49,822 nt of DNA, taken from positions 1 to 49,822 of the forward strand of contig JACABB010000034.1 in assembly GCA_013376985.1 (NCBI GenBank). Reading direction: 5' to 3'. Under the pieces are notes generated by a model that did not search any database, was not told the DNA's origin, and was given only the letters and a program-made list of their open reading frames with translations. Position numbers and translations under genes: made by a program. The number at the start of each line of letters is the position of its first letter. Positions within the stretch are counted from its first letter, which is position 1. Shown piece after piece: positions 1 to 7,983 of this stretch. Origin of the DNA: Bacteroidales bacterium. GTDB taxonomy: Bacteria; Bacteroidota; Bacteroidia; Bacteroidales; Tenuifilaceae.

Positions 1-2
1 CC

Positions 3-68
3 ATTAGGGAGCATGGTCCAAAAAAAACCATTAAAAATGTCCATTATACCGAAAATGAGATTAGCTAA
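3..68 (+). CDS. 3' end of an unidentified gene (partial)
   Basis: A reading frame open from the window edge ends with TAA at 66-68 and gives a hydrophilic 21-residue C-terminus ending NEIS. A second frame is also open, to TAA at 73-75, so the choice between them is uncertain. Either would lie directly before the strong hairpin terminator at 74-106, which is why a plus-strand gene is expected to end here. Too little is visible to name a family. Confidence 0.3.
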   Translation: MREHGPKKTIKNVHYTENEIS

Positions 69-73
69 TAAAT

Positions 74-106
74 AAAAAGAGCCGGAGTTTTTCTCCGGCT
101 CTTTTT
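74..106. terminator. Bidirectional rho-independent terminator
   Basis: A perfect 14-bp stem (74-87 with 93-106) surrounds a TTTTT loop. The arms read AAAAAGAGCCGGAG and its complement, so there is an A-tract before and a T-tract after the GC-rich core. It sits between a plus-strand gene ending at the window edge and the minus-strand gene ending at 122, so it can serve both. Confidence 0.9.
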
Positions 107-121
107 ATTTGAGATCTCGTT

Positions 122-877
122 TTATAGAGGAATAACCTGTCCTTGAACAATTTTAAATACTGGCCATGTATCACCAGTAACATTTGATGGGATATGGAAA
201 GTATTTATAAGTTTATTGTTTCCGAAAACCCATACGGTAGCTTTAGAACTATTAATTGATGGTGCTGAAGGGTTTATTTCGGCAGAATAATTTTTCACGA
301 AAAAAAGGTAATTTGCATCGGGACTTAGCTGTGCAACGGTAATTGTTTCGGGGCCATAACCATCCATATCATCCCTATCGAGTTGGCCAGAACCATCATT
401 AAGTACTCTTGTGTTTCTATAGCTAATATGGTAGGAGTTTTCCTTCACAAAATGTGCATCCAAATCCTCTGGCTGTTGATCCCATGAAAGTACAACCCTG
501 AATTGATCGATATTCAACGTAGGAGAAACATAGTATCTATTTCGAAGAATTGTTTCGGCAGCAACATCTATCTCAGCAATTGCGCTGATATAGCCTTTTT
601 TCTTAAAAATGGCTTTTAGAAACCCATCGGGTTGCCTAGGAAATATTGCTCTACCGGCAGAATCGGTTGTGAAAGTTCCTATATTCTGGATCATAATTTC
701 TGCACCTTCAACGGGATCGCCAGTTACGGCATCAAAGAAACGGATGGTAAAGACATTGTTATCTCTCTCCTGAAATACATCCTCCATTATTTGATCCATC
801 TTTTTGTGTTGGGAGAATGCTGGGAGAATACTAATTATTAGTATTGCTACCAGAAAATGAAATTTGAAGTTTTTCAT
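122..877 (-). CDS. Secreted protein with carboxypeptidase-regulatory-like and YfaP-like domains
   Basis: The 251-residue protein starts with a Sec signal peptide (hydrophobic residues 8-20, likely cleavage after AFS near residue 22). Residues about 43-115 look like a carboxypeptidase regulatory-like beta-sandwich (VTGDPVEGAEI, TDSAGRAIF). The rest, from RVVLSWDQQPEDLDAHF on, resembles the YfaP/DUF2135-type domain, in which a WD...DLD motif is followed by a DRDDxDGYGPE acidic loop that could bind a metal. It is probably periplasmic or surface-exposed. The role is unknown; no neighbour suggests one. The domain call rests on motif recognition only. Confidence 0.65.
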   Translation of the reverse strand: MKNFKFHFLVAILIISILPAFSQHKKMDQIMEDVFQERDNNVFTIRFFDAVTGDPVEGAEIMIQNIGTFTTDSAGRAIFPRQPDGFLKAIFKKKGYISAIAEIDVAAETILRNRYYVSPTLNIDQFRVVLSWDQQPEDLDAHFVKENSYHISYRNTRVLNDGSGQLDRDDMDGYGPETITVAQLSPDANYLFFVKNYSAEINPSAPSINSSKATVWVFGNNKLINTFHIPSNVTGDTWPVFKIVQGQVIPL

Positions 878-972
878 TTGAATAATATTTAGTTAAACTA
901 CTGTTGTATTGAATGTTATTAATAATGATGACATAATTTTATGTATTACAATTGTGTGAATCTATAATTTAT

Positions 973-991
973 TTATCGCATTTTGCGATAA
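973..991. repeat. Short triloop palindrome in the 878-1109 gap
   Basis: TTATCGCA (973-980) and TGCGATAA (984-991) form perfect 8-bp arms with a TTT loop. It lies about 100 bases upstream of the minus-strand gene starting at 877 and downstream of the one ending at 1110. No T-tract follows it, so it looks more like an operator or structural repeat than a terminator. The rest of this 232-base gap shows nothing recognisable. Confidence 0.45.
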
Positions 992-1109
992 CATGTGATA
1001 TTAAAATCTTATAAACAATTGTATATTAAAGTGATAATAATCTTAATTATTGCCTTTTGGTTAATGTTACAAATGTGTATTGTTTAAAAAATCTTAGAAA
1101 GCGTAAAGA

Positions 1110-1838
1110 TTATTTACCATTAACACAAAAAGAAACTAATCTTATAAAGTCTTGCTCGTTAGAGATATCTATCTTATTATCATTCATGTAAGCCTTTATT
1201 GAGTCCTTTTTGGCAGGAAATATCTTCATAAGATCTCGTACTTTATAAATTCCAGTAAGTTTATCATTATAAAGAATATAGTAATACTTATTAAGTGTGA
1301 TATCAACGTTTATTTTATCAGGCTTATTATAGTTTTCGCCCAGAGTAGTACCCTTTCCGTAAGATTCGGATATTGAAGAGTATGATGAGGTTGAAGAGGT
1401 TTCCAATGAGATGCCATAAGGGCCCTTTGCTTCATCATTATTTTTAATAACAGATTTTCGTTTTAGTAGTAAAGAATAATTTTGTGATGTAAACAGTTGT
1501 TCGTAAAATTCGTTATTAATCACATAGAAAAATCTCTTTGAATAGCTGATGTTTTTTATCTTATCTAATCCTACCATTTTTAGCAATCTTTTCTGCTTAT
1601 CAAGAAAATAGATGCCATTGTCCAATAGGCTATAGTTCATTTGGGCAATATTGGATTTTCCATCGGAGAAGTATACACGACCAGAATAAAATAGCGTATC
1701 GAGGAATTGAGATTTTAATGATAAAGTCTCAATCAAATTGATTTTAGTTTTATCGGAAACAACAGTATTAATTTTTTCTTGCCCTAAGCAGGCAATAGTA
1801 AATTGAATCAGTAGTAGTAAAACGGTTAATTTTCTCAT
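1110..1838 (-). CDS. Exported protein of unknown function
   Basis: The 242-residue protein begins with an export signal, MRKLTVLLLLIQFTIACLGQ. TIAC at residues 14-17 could be a lipobox, so it may be a lipoprotein; otherwise cleavage after CLG is possible. The mature part is mixed alpha/beta with a serine-rich stretch (SSTSSYSSISES) near the middle and no catalytic motif that I recognise. It faces the same way as the secreted gene at 122-877 but is separated by 271 bases, so co-transcription is doubtful. Function unknown. Confidence 0.6.
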   Translation of the reverse strand: MRKLTVLLLLIQFTIACLGQEKINTVVSDKTKINLIETLSLKSQFLDTLFYSGRVYFSDGKSNIAQMNYSLLDNGIYFLDKQKRLLKMVGLDKIKNISYSKRFFYVINNEFYEQLFTSQNYSLLLKRKSVIKNNDEAKGPYGISLETSSTSSYSSISESYGKGTTLGENYNKPDKINVDITLNKYYYILYNDKLTGIYKVRDLMKIFPAKKDSIKAYMNDNKIDISNEQDFIRLVSFCVNGK

Positions 1839-1950
1839 AACATAAAATCTTTTTGATAGGAATTGTTCTTAAATATTTGATTCCAGTATATTGTTAAAGA
1901 TTGTGTACGTTTATTTCTCTTGAGAAAACATCAATCTTTTCAGGTTTTTA

Positions 1951-2544
1951 TCAAGTACGTTTTTTGATCTCATCACGAACCTTTGATGCTTTTTCGTAAT
2001 CCTCATTATTAACAGCCTCGTCAAGTATAGATTTTAGTTCAGATAAAGACATCTTGCTAAACAGCGTTGAATCTGGGTTCTCTTTCTTTTCAATAGGAGT
2101 TGCTGTTTTTTCAGATTCATCATCGGTGCCGTCAAATTCAAGAATTATGCCAGCTTTTTCGATAATATCCTCAGTGGTATAAATGGGGCATTTAAAACGC
2201 AGTGCAAGCGCAATGGCATCAGATGTTCTAGCATCAATGTAAACCTCTTTTTTACCATTATCGCAGTGAAGTTTGGAGAAAAATACACCCTCTTCGAGTT
2301 TGTAAATTTGAACTTCGAGAATTTCGATGCTAAAGGATTTTGAAAAGTTTAGGAAAAGATCGTGGGTGAGCGGTCGGGGCGGGGTAAGCCCTTCAATTTG
2401 GATTGCAATGGATTGGGCTTCAAAGCCACCAATAATAATAGGGATACGTCTTTTCCCCTCTTCTTCGCTGAGAACCAGTGCGTAAGCGCCAGATTGTGTT
2501 TGGCTGTATGATATACCCAGCACATTCAGCTTCACTTTACCCAT
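1951..2544 (-). CDS. Bifunctional nuclease (BFN/DUF151) family protein with UVR motif
   Basis: The 197-residue protein has an N-terminal BFN/DUF151 domain (about residues 1-135; features include LVLSEEEGKRRIPIIIGGFEAQ and DARTSDAIALALR). At about 160-196 there is a UvrB/UvrC interaction motif (LDEAVNNEDYEKASKVRDEI). Members of this family have been reported to have DNase/RNase activity, but the physiological role in Bacteroidota is unsettled. The UVR helix pair suggests contact with a partner or with nucleotide-excision machinery. It is divergent from rplU across a 280-base promoter region. Length and architecture are normal for the phylum. Confidence 0.85.
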   Translation of the reverse strand: MGKVKLNVLGISYSQTQSGAYALVLSEEEGKRRIPIIIGGFEAQSIAIQIEGLTPPRPLTHDLFLNFSKSFSIEILEVQIYKLEEGVFFSKLHCDNGKKEVYIDARTSDAIALALRFKCPIYTTEDIIEKAGIILEFDGTDDESEKTATPIEKKENPDSTLFSKMSLSELKSILDEAVNNEDYEKASKVRDEIKKRT

Positions 2545-2756
2545 AACTAATATTCTTTAATCTTTATTTCTAATAATACAAACCTAATCGAATTTAGTTT
2601 AAAATACAAGGGGATTTTCTCTAAAATAGATAATTCATGGGATTGATATTTTAATAGTTTATCACTCAAGATAGTTTCTTTGTTTTCTATTTTATTACCT
2701 TTGTGCCTCAATAAACAGGGCATTCTATTAAAAGATAAAAAATTGCTTGATAATTC

Positions 2757-2787
2757 TTTGTGAATTATCATAACTTTTATACTTTTG
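2757..2787 (+). promoter_or_regulatory. Bacteroidota-type promoter for rplU-rpmA
   Basis: TTTG (2757-2760) and TACTTTTG (2780-2787) are 19 bases apart and match the Bacteroidota housekeeping consensus TTTG-N19-TAnnTTTG. The predicted start site, about seven bases further on, leaves a short leader before the rplU ATG at 2825. The rest of the 2545-2824 gap should hold the opposite promoter for the BFN gene, but I saw no clear match. Confidence 0.75.
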
Positions 2788-2824
2788 CAAGCCCAAAAGT
2801 GTTGAACAAACATAACGAATTAAG

Positions 2825-3136
2825 ATGTACGCAATTGTAGATATAGCTGGTCAACAGTTCAAAGTTGAAAAAGACCAGAAGGTTTTTGTTCACCGTCAAG
2901 AAGGTGAAGCTGGAGCGGAACTAAGTTTCGAGAAAGTACTGCTTGTTGATAAAGATGGTAAAGTAACTATAGGTGCGCCCGAAGTTAAAAATGCAAAGGT
3001 AACTGCAAAGATACTTGCGCATGTAAAAGGCGATAAAGTTATCATTTTTAAGAAAAACAGGCGCAAAGGGTATAAACTGAAAAAAGGACATCGCCAGCAG
3101 TTTACCCAAATTCAGATTGAAGAAATCGTTGCATAA
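2825..3136 (+). CDS. rplU: 50S ribosomal protein L21
   Basis: The 103-residue product is full length and typical of L21: the start [14 protein letters not shown], the central KVLLVDKDG and the conserved basic [16 protein letters not shown] near the C-terminus that binds 23S rRNA. It is the first gene of an rplU-rpmA pair (20-base gap), an arrangement conserved across bacteria, and has a good promoter at 2757-2787. Confidence 0.98.
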   Translation: MYAIVDIAGQQFKVEKDQKVFVHRQEGEAGAELSFEKVLLVDKDGKVTIGAPEVKNAKVTAKILAHVKGDKVIIFKKNRRKGYKLKKGHRQQFTQIQIEEIVA

Positions 3137-3156
3137 TCATTCAAAAATATTGAGCA

Positions 3157-3417
3157 ATGGCACACAAAAAAGGAGCCGGTAGTACAAGAAACGGTAGAGA
3201 GTCACATAGTAAACGACTTGGCGTTAAACTCTTTGGTGGTCAAACTGCCAAAGCTGGTAACATACTTGTTCGTCAGCGCGGAACAGTTCACAATCCAGGT
3301 GTAAATGTTGGTATTGGTAAAGACCATACCCTTTATGCACTTGTTGATGGTGTAGTTTCTTTCCGTAAAAAAGCTGATTCTAAATCATTTGTATCAGTTC
3401 TTCCAGTGGAAGAATAG
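3157..3417 (+). CDS. rpmA: 50S ribosomal protein L27
   Basis: The 86-residue protein begins [20 protein letters not shown], the standard L27 N-terminus that reaches the peptidyl-transferase centre, and continues with LGVKLFGGQ and [22 protein letters not shown]. There is no N-terminal extension of the Firmicutes type that needs protease processing. It follows rplU by 20 bases and is closed by the hairpin at 3442-3492. Confidence 0.98.
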   Translation: MAHKKGAGSTRNGRESHSKRLGVKLFGGQTAKAGNILVRQRGTVHNPGVNVGIGKDHTLYALVDGVVSFRKKADSKSFVSVLPVEE

Positions 3418-3441
3418 GGATATAATTTTTTTACCTAATTT

Positions 3442-3492
3442 TAGTCTCCTGTTCAAGTCGATAAATCGGCGATGTTCAGGAGATTATTTTTT
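3442..3492 (+). terminator. Terminator after rpmA
   Basis: TTAGTCTCCTG (3441-3451) pairs with CAGGAGATTA (3477-3486, with one G-T pair) around a 25-base loop, and a T-rich run follows (3485-3496). It separates the ribosomal pair from the inverted-repeat element that starts only a few bases later. Confidence 0.7.
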
Positions 3493-3977
3493 ATTTAAAA
3501 TTGATTTAAGAACAAGGATTAACGATTTATAATTTATGATGTTCATGCAATGAATAAATCTGAATTAGAAGAGCGTTTAGTTACCTTTGTTTTAATTATT
3601 GATCTGGTAAATGAAATGCCGAATACTAAAGCAGGTAATCATTTATCTGGTCAAATAGTTCGATCAGGAACATCGGTTTCTCTTAACTATGGAGAGACTC
3701 AAAGTGGGGAATCGAGAAGAGATTTTGTTCATAAAATTAAGGTTGTACTTAAAGAATTAAGAGAAACCTATATCTGTTTGAAGATTATTAATAGAACTAA
3801 ACTTTACAAAACTGAAGAAATTATTCAAGCAGCATTGAAAGAAAACAATGAACTTATTTCCATATTTGTAAAAAGTGTAGAAACGGCTCAGAAGAATATG
3901 GAGAATTAGAATAGTATTGTTTGGTGAATAATCGAAAATCACAATTCGTTAATCCTTGTTCTTAAATCAAATTTAAA
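3493..3977. mobile_element. Putative IVS-like element: four-helix-bundle gene bounded by 25-bp inverted repeats
   Basis: The segment 3501-3525 is an exact reverse complement of 3946-3970 (25 of 25). These arms lie directly outside the small gene 3550-3909. ATTTAAA occurs just outside both arms (3493-3499 and 3971-3977); it could be a 7-bp target duplication or, because TTTAAA is itself palindromic, an extension of the repeat. Intervening sequences in 23S rRNA have the same layout: a terminal stem plus one gene of this protein family. Here the unit sits between rpmA and serS, outside rRNA. As RNA, the arms would form one long stem enclosing the whole gene. Mobility is inferred, not shown. Confidence 0.6.
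3550..3909 (+). CDS. Four-helix-bundle protein (23S rRNA intervening-sequence protein family)
   Basis: The 119-residue protein matches the small four-helix-bundle/IVP family (TIGR02436-like). Signature stretches are IVRSGTSVSLNYGE, ESRRDFVHKIKVVLKELRET and the C-terminal helix ENNELISIFVKSVETAQ. The family includes proteins encoded in rRNA intervening sequences and is structurally related to Avd, the accessory protein of diversity-generating retroelements. Members are basic, form ring-like oligomers and are thought to bind nucleic acid. No reverse transcriptase or variable repeat is near. The start ATG lies 24 bases inside the left arm of the flanking inverted repeat. The length is normal for the family. 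Confidence 0.85.
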   Translation: MNKSELEERLVTFVLIIDLVNEMPNTKAGNHLSGQIVRSGTSVSLNYGETQSGESRRDFVHKIKVVLKELRETYICLKIINRTKLYKTEEIIQAALKENNELISIFVKSVETAQKNMEN

Positions 3978-4009
3978 GTAAATAAATATCAATTAACGAT
4001 AATAATTAT

Positions 4010-5284
4010 ATGCTTACCCTAAAAGTAATTCGCGAAAATAAAGAAGAGGTAATTAAGCGATTAGCTGTTAAGAACTTCGATGGAACAGAGATAATTGAAA
4101 AGGTAATTACACTTGATGATGAGCGTAAGGCAATTCAACTTCAGCTTGATGGGAATCTTGCTGAGCAGAATAATATTGCAAAGCAGATTGGTAAACTATT
4201 TTCAGAAGGAAAAGTTGATGAGGCGAACTCTGCTAAGCAAAGAACTGCTGATCTTAAAGAGCAGTCAAAACTTTTATCACTGAAATTATCTGATGCTGAG
4301 AAAGAGTTAAATCAAACACTTGTAAAGATTCCTAACCTGCCTCATATATCTGTACCTCTGGGACATGGTGCAAAAGATAACGTTGAAGTTCGTTCAGGTG
4401 GAACAATCCCTAAGTTGCATGAGGGTGCTCAACCCCATTGGGAGCTTACTAAAAAGTATGATATTATTGATTTTGAACTTGGTGTTAAGCTAACTGGAGC
4501 AGGATTCCCTGTTTATAAAGGAAAAGGTGCAAAGTTACAGCGTGCTCTTATTAACTTTTTTTTGGATGAAAACACATCCGCAGGATATCAGGAGATACAG
4601 CCGCCGTTAATGGTAAATGAGGATTCAGGATACGGTACTGGTCAGCTGCCCGATAAGGATAGCCAGATGTATCATGTTGGACTTGATAATTTTTATTTAA
4701 TACCAACAGCAGAGGTTCCTGTAACGAATATTTATCGTGATGTTGTGCTAAATGCATCGCAATTTCCAATAAAGATGACGGCATATACGCCTTGTTTCCG
4801 TCGTGAAGCAGGTTCGTATGGAAAGGATGTTCGTGGATTGAACCGATTACATCAATTTGATAAGGTTGAAATTGTTCAGCTCCAGCATCCCGATAAGTCA
4901 TACGAAACGCTTGAAGAGATGGTGTGTCATGTTGAGAATATTCTGAAAAAATTAGAATTACCATACAGAATATTAAGGCTTTGTGGTGGCGATATGAGTT
5001 TCACTTCAGCTCTCACCTACGATTTCGAAGTTTTTTCTGCAGGGCAAGATAAGTGGCTTGAGGTTAGTTCAACATCTAATTTTGAATCTTTCCAAGCAAA
5101 CCGCATGATGTTAAGATTTAAAGAGGAGGGTGATAAGAAAACCCAAATTGCACATACATTAAATGGTAGTTCACTTGCATTACCTCGTATAGTTGCTTCA
5201 ATCCTAGAAAATAATCAAACACCTGAGGGAATTAGAATTCCAAAGGTTCTTCAGAAGTTCTGTGGGTTTGATATGATTGACTAA
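4010..5284 (+). CDS. serS: Seryl-tRNA synthetase
   Basis: The 424-residue class II synthetase charges tRNA-Ser (and tRNA-Sec where present). The N-terminal ~100 residues form the helical tRNA-binding arm (ITLDDERKAIQLQLDGN...). Class II motif 2 is visible in CFRREAGSYGKDVRGLNRLHQF and motif 3 in NGSSLALPRIVASILENNQ. It lies downstream of the IVS-like element and is separated by it from rplU-rpmA. A strong palindromic terminator follows at 5306-5338. Confidence 0.97.
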   Translation: MLTLKVIRENKEEVIKRLAVKNFDGTEIIEKVITLDDERKAIQLQLDGNLAEQNNIAKQIGKLFSEGKVDEANSAKQRTADLKEQSKLLSLKLSDAEKELNQTLVKIPNLPHISVPLGHGAKDNVEVRSGGTIPKLHEGAQPHWELTKKYDIIDFELGVKLTGAGFPVYKGKGAKLQRALINFFLDENTSAGYQEIQPPLMVNEDSGYGTGQLPDKDSQMYHVGLDNFYLIPTAEVPVTNIYRDVVLNASQFPIKMTAYTPCFRREAGSYGKDVRGLNRLHQFDKVEIVQLQHPDKSYETLEEMVCHVENILKKLELPYRILRLCGGDMSFTSALTYDFEVFSAGQDKWLEVSSTSNFESFQANRMMLRFKEEGDKKTQIAHTLNGSSLALPRIVASILENNQTPEGIRIPKVLQKFCGFDMID

Positions 5285-5305
5285 TTAATGATATAAATAA
5301 ACGTT

Positions 5306-5338
5306 AACCCTGTTAGAGTTTTAAACTCTAACAGGGTT
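5306..5338. terminator. 33-bp palindrome acting as bidirectional terminator
   Basis: AACCCTGTTAGAGTT (5306-5320) and AACTCTAACAGGGTT (5324-5338) form a perfect 15-bp stem with a three-base loop, followed by a TTTT run. It lies between the convergent serS and VWA genes. A sister palindrome of identical size and near-identical sequence is at 49077-49109, so this is also a dispersed repeat and not a one-off terminator. Confidence 0.8.
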
Positions 5339-5363
5339 TTCCCTTTCTAACTTATTAGTATTG

Positions 5364-7238
5364 TTACTTGTCCAACATTTCACTGAGTTCTACCATTTTA
5401 ATAAAATCCGCTCTGTAACCAAACTCATCTAACCCTGCAGAACCTTTTGCTCGTTTTAGAACGGTTTCATATGATGAAGTTCCTTTAAATTCGGACTCAC
5501 GGAGAAGCATTCCAAATTCTGCAACTGCCGAAGCAAATCTAATGTTATTGGAAATCTTTGTTTTACCTGTTTCTACCTTCTCAACAATCAGTTTACTAAC
5601 ATCCTCATCGGGTTTTTTGTAACGAACCTTAACGGTCATCATATTCTTACTTTCAGAAACAATCGATTGCTTTTGGTATTCGAGAGGATCTACATTTGAT
5701 ATATTTTCTTCGGAATCTGATGGGATAATCTCGTAGAGTGCAGTAACAGTATGACCACAACCTATTTCCCCAGCATCCTTTTTGTCATCATTGAAATCTT
5801 CCTTATTAAGTAATCTGTTTTCGTAACCTATCAGTCTGTATGCCTTAACTTTACTTGGATTGAATTCGATTTGAATTTTTACATCCTTTGCAATAGTGTA
5901 AAGAGTTCCCCAAAGCTCAGTTCCAAAAACTTTCTTGGCTTCAAGTAAGTTATCAATGTAGGAGTAGTTGCCGTTGCCAGCATCGGCTATCTTTTCCATC
6001 TTCGAATCTTTATAGTTGCCCATACCAACACCAAGTACTGAAAGGAAAATACCATCTTTTCTCTTCTCCTCAATTAATCTTACCATTTCGGCATCGCTGC
6101 TTGCTCCAATATTGAAATCACCATCAGTAGCAAGTATCACCCGGTTATTTCCCCCTTTGATGAAGTTTTGTTTTGCAATTGAATATGCAAGATTAATGCC
6201 TTCGCCACCTGCCGTTGAGCCACCTGCTTGGAGTTTATCAATCGATGCGATAATAGTTTCTTTCATATTCCCTTGGGTGGATTCGAGTACAACACCTGCT
6301 GCTCCTGCGTAAACAACTATTGCAACTTTATCGACCGAACGAAGATTCTCAACCAAGTATTTGAAAGATCTCTTTATTAGAGGGAGTTTATTGGGCTCAT
6401 CCATTGAGCCTGAAACATCGAGTAGGAAAACAAGGTTACTTGGAGGAATCTGCTTATCATTAAGATTTTCACCTTTTAAGCCAACTAAAACAAGATTGTG
6501 CTTCTCGTTCCAAGGGCATTTATCTCCTTCAATGGTAATGGAAAATGGATGTCCATTGGTGGGTTGTGGGTATTCGTAGTCGAAATAGTTAATCATCTCC
6601 TCTATTCTTACTGCGTCTTTTACAGGCTTTTGGTTTTGAGTCAAAAATCTACGGATATTTGAGTAGGATGCTTTATCAACATCAATAGAAAATGTGGAAA
6701 GAGGATTATTGATTACATCCTTGAAACCATTCTCGCTGATTACATCGTATGATTCGGTGTTGAATTCCTGTGGTTGATAACTTACCACACTTGGTGGAGC
6801 ATAGTTGGCATAACCCTCACTTTTTGCTCTCGAAGACATAGCCATACCTGTTGCGAACATCTCCTTTTTTTCTTCAACAACAATCTCATCACTAGCAGTT
6901 AAACTATCCACAATAGTTGATGGCTTAAGACTTATTTTTAGATTTGTGGTTGTTCCCGAAGTAATGTTTACCTTTTTGTTTACAAAGATGTCGTAACCTT
7001 GAGCGGTTACTTTAACTGAGTATGTTCCTTGATTAAGGCTAAGTGAAAATACCCCGTTACTTCCAGTTGAGTTACTAGAGATATTTTTCCCACTTTGGAA
7101 TACCTCTACAAGTGCATTTGAAATAGCATTTCCAGTGCTACTATCAGTAATTAGACCCGATAGAATTCCTGTTTGTAGGTTTAGAGTCATTGATGTGCTT
7201 AGCACCATTACTCCGATTAAAGAAATTAAAGTTTTCAT
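5364..7238 (-). CDS. VWA domain-containing protein (YfbK-like) with N-terminal carboxypeptidase-regulatory domain
   Basis: I chose the start at 7238 (MKTLISLIGVMVLS), because it places a signal peptide at the N-terminus; an ATG eight codons upstream (7262) would put a polar stretch before it. In the 624-residue form, residues about 22-105 are a carboxypeptidase-regulatory-like beta-sandwich. A VWA N-terminal domain follows (NPLSTFSIDVDKASYSNIRRF), then a VWA domain with the metal-site motif DVSGS (D274, S276, S278) and ATDGDFNIG, and then a DUF3520-type C-terminus. The family is extracytoplasmic and its function is poorly known; the metal site usually mediates protein binding. It diverges from an ECF sigma factor gene across 157 bases, which suggests membership of that regulon. 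Confidence 0.85.
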   Translation of the reverse strand: MKTLISLIGVMVLSTSMTLNLQTGILSGLITDSSTGNAISNALVEVFQSGKNISSNSTGSNGVFSLSLNQGTYSVKVTAQGYDIFVNKKVNITSGTTTNLKISLKPSTIVDSLTASDEIVVEEKKEMFATGMAMSSRAKSEGYANYAPPSVVSYQPQEFNTESYDVISENGFKDVINNPLSTFSIDVDKASYSNIRRFLTQNQKPVKDAVRIEEMINYFDYEYPQPTNGHPFSITIEGDKCPWNEKHNLVLVGLKGENLNDKQIPPSNLVFLLDVSGSMDEPNKLPLIKRSFKYLVENLRSVDKVAIVVYAGAAGVVLESTQGNMKETIIASIDKLQAGGSTAGGEGINLAYSIAKQNFIKGGNNRVILATDGDFNIGASSDAEMVRLIEEKRKDGIFLSVLGVGMGNYKDSKMEKIADAGNGNYSYIDNLLEAKKVFGTELWGTLYTIAKDVKIQIEFNPSKVKAYRLIGYENRLLNKEDFNDDKKDAGEIGCGHTVTALYEIIPSDSEENISNVDPLEYQKQSIVSESKNMMTVKVRYKKPDEDVSKLIVEKVETGKTKISNNIRFASAVAEFGMLLRESEFKGTSSYETVLKRAKGSAGLDEFGYRADFIKMVELSEMLDK

Positions 7239-7395
7239 GATTTTAGTATTTAAGTTTAACATTTGCTTGTTTTACTAAATGGATACAAACAGGGGAGGAA
7301 TTCCATAAAATGATGATGGATTTTTTTAATTTTACCAAAATAGGAGTGGGGATATTTGTGTAAAACGATTGAAATACGCTGAATAACAAGGAGAA

Positions 7396-7983
7396 ATGCA
7401 ATTCAAGACCAATATATCAATCTTAAGTGATATTGAACTTATCGACCTTTATAAAGAAAAGGGAGATAAGGGAATTGTTGGTGAGCTATATAAAAGGTAT
7501 ACCCGTTTTGCATTTTCAATCTGCATGAAGTATATAAAGGACGAGGAAGGTAGCAAGGATGCGGTGATGCAGGTTTTTGAGAAGTTGTTTGTTGATTTGA
7601 AGCGGCATCAGGTTACGAACTTTAAATCGTGGTTACATTCCGTACTCAAAAATCATTGCTTGCATATAATTAGGGATAACCAGTATAAATTGACAAAGGA
7701 GAAGGAAGCGATAAATTCTTATGAAAATCTTGTGGAAAATCAGTTCCATTTGTATCAAGATAATGACGATAGTTTTGATGAGAAGGTTGATAATTTGGAG
7801 ATGGAACTTTGCAACCTCTCGCATGAGCAAAGGGTTTGCGTTGAACTTTTCTACCTGAAGGATAAGTGCTACCAAGAGGTTGCAGAAATAACAGGCTATA
7901 CAATGAATCAGGTGAAAAGCCATATACAGAATGGGAAGCGAAACCTGAAAATCAGTATGCAGCAAAATGAAAACAAAAGATAA
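7396..7983 (+). CDS. ECF-type RNA polymerase sigma factor
   Basis: The 195-residue protein has region 2 at about 25-95 (YKRYTRFAFSICMKYIKDEEGSKDAVMQVFEKL, the core-binding and -10 recognition helices). Region 4 is at about 135-185 (LSHEQRVCVELFYLKDKCYQEVAEITGYTMNQVKSHIQNGKRNL, the -35 helix-turn-helix). An AAGGAGA Shine-Dalgarno-like run lies at 7388-7394, directly before the ATG. The next gene starts 17 bases before this one ends, so sigma and anti-sigma factor are translationally coupled. It diverges from the VWA gene, a plausible target. Confidence 0.92.
   Translation: MQFKTNISILSDIELIDLYKEKGDKGIVGELYKRYTRFAFSICMKYIKDEEGSKDAVMQVFEKLFVDLKRHQVTNFKSWLHSVLKNHCLHIIRDNQYKLTKEKEAINSYENLVENQFHLYQDNDDSFDEKVDNLEMELCNLSHEQRVCVELFYLKDKCYQEVAEITGYTMNQVKSHIQNGKRNLKISMQQNENKR

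Noticed and set aside
2547-2813. 88-codon open frame on the minus strand between the BFN gene and rplU
   Set aside because: It covers the divergent promoter region including the rplU -7 box, has no recognisable domain, and its composition is that of AT-rich non-coding DNA.
3550-3909. Diversity-generating retroelement accessory gene (avd)
   Set aside because: The protein family is related, but there is no reverse transcriptase, template repeat or variable repeat nearby; the flanking inverted repeat fits an IVS-like element better.
4551-4964. 137-codon open frame antisense to serS
   Set aside because: It lies wholly inside a well-supported gene on the other strand and resembles no family; it is a codon-bias shadow.
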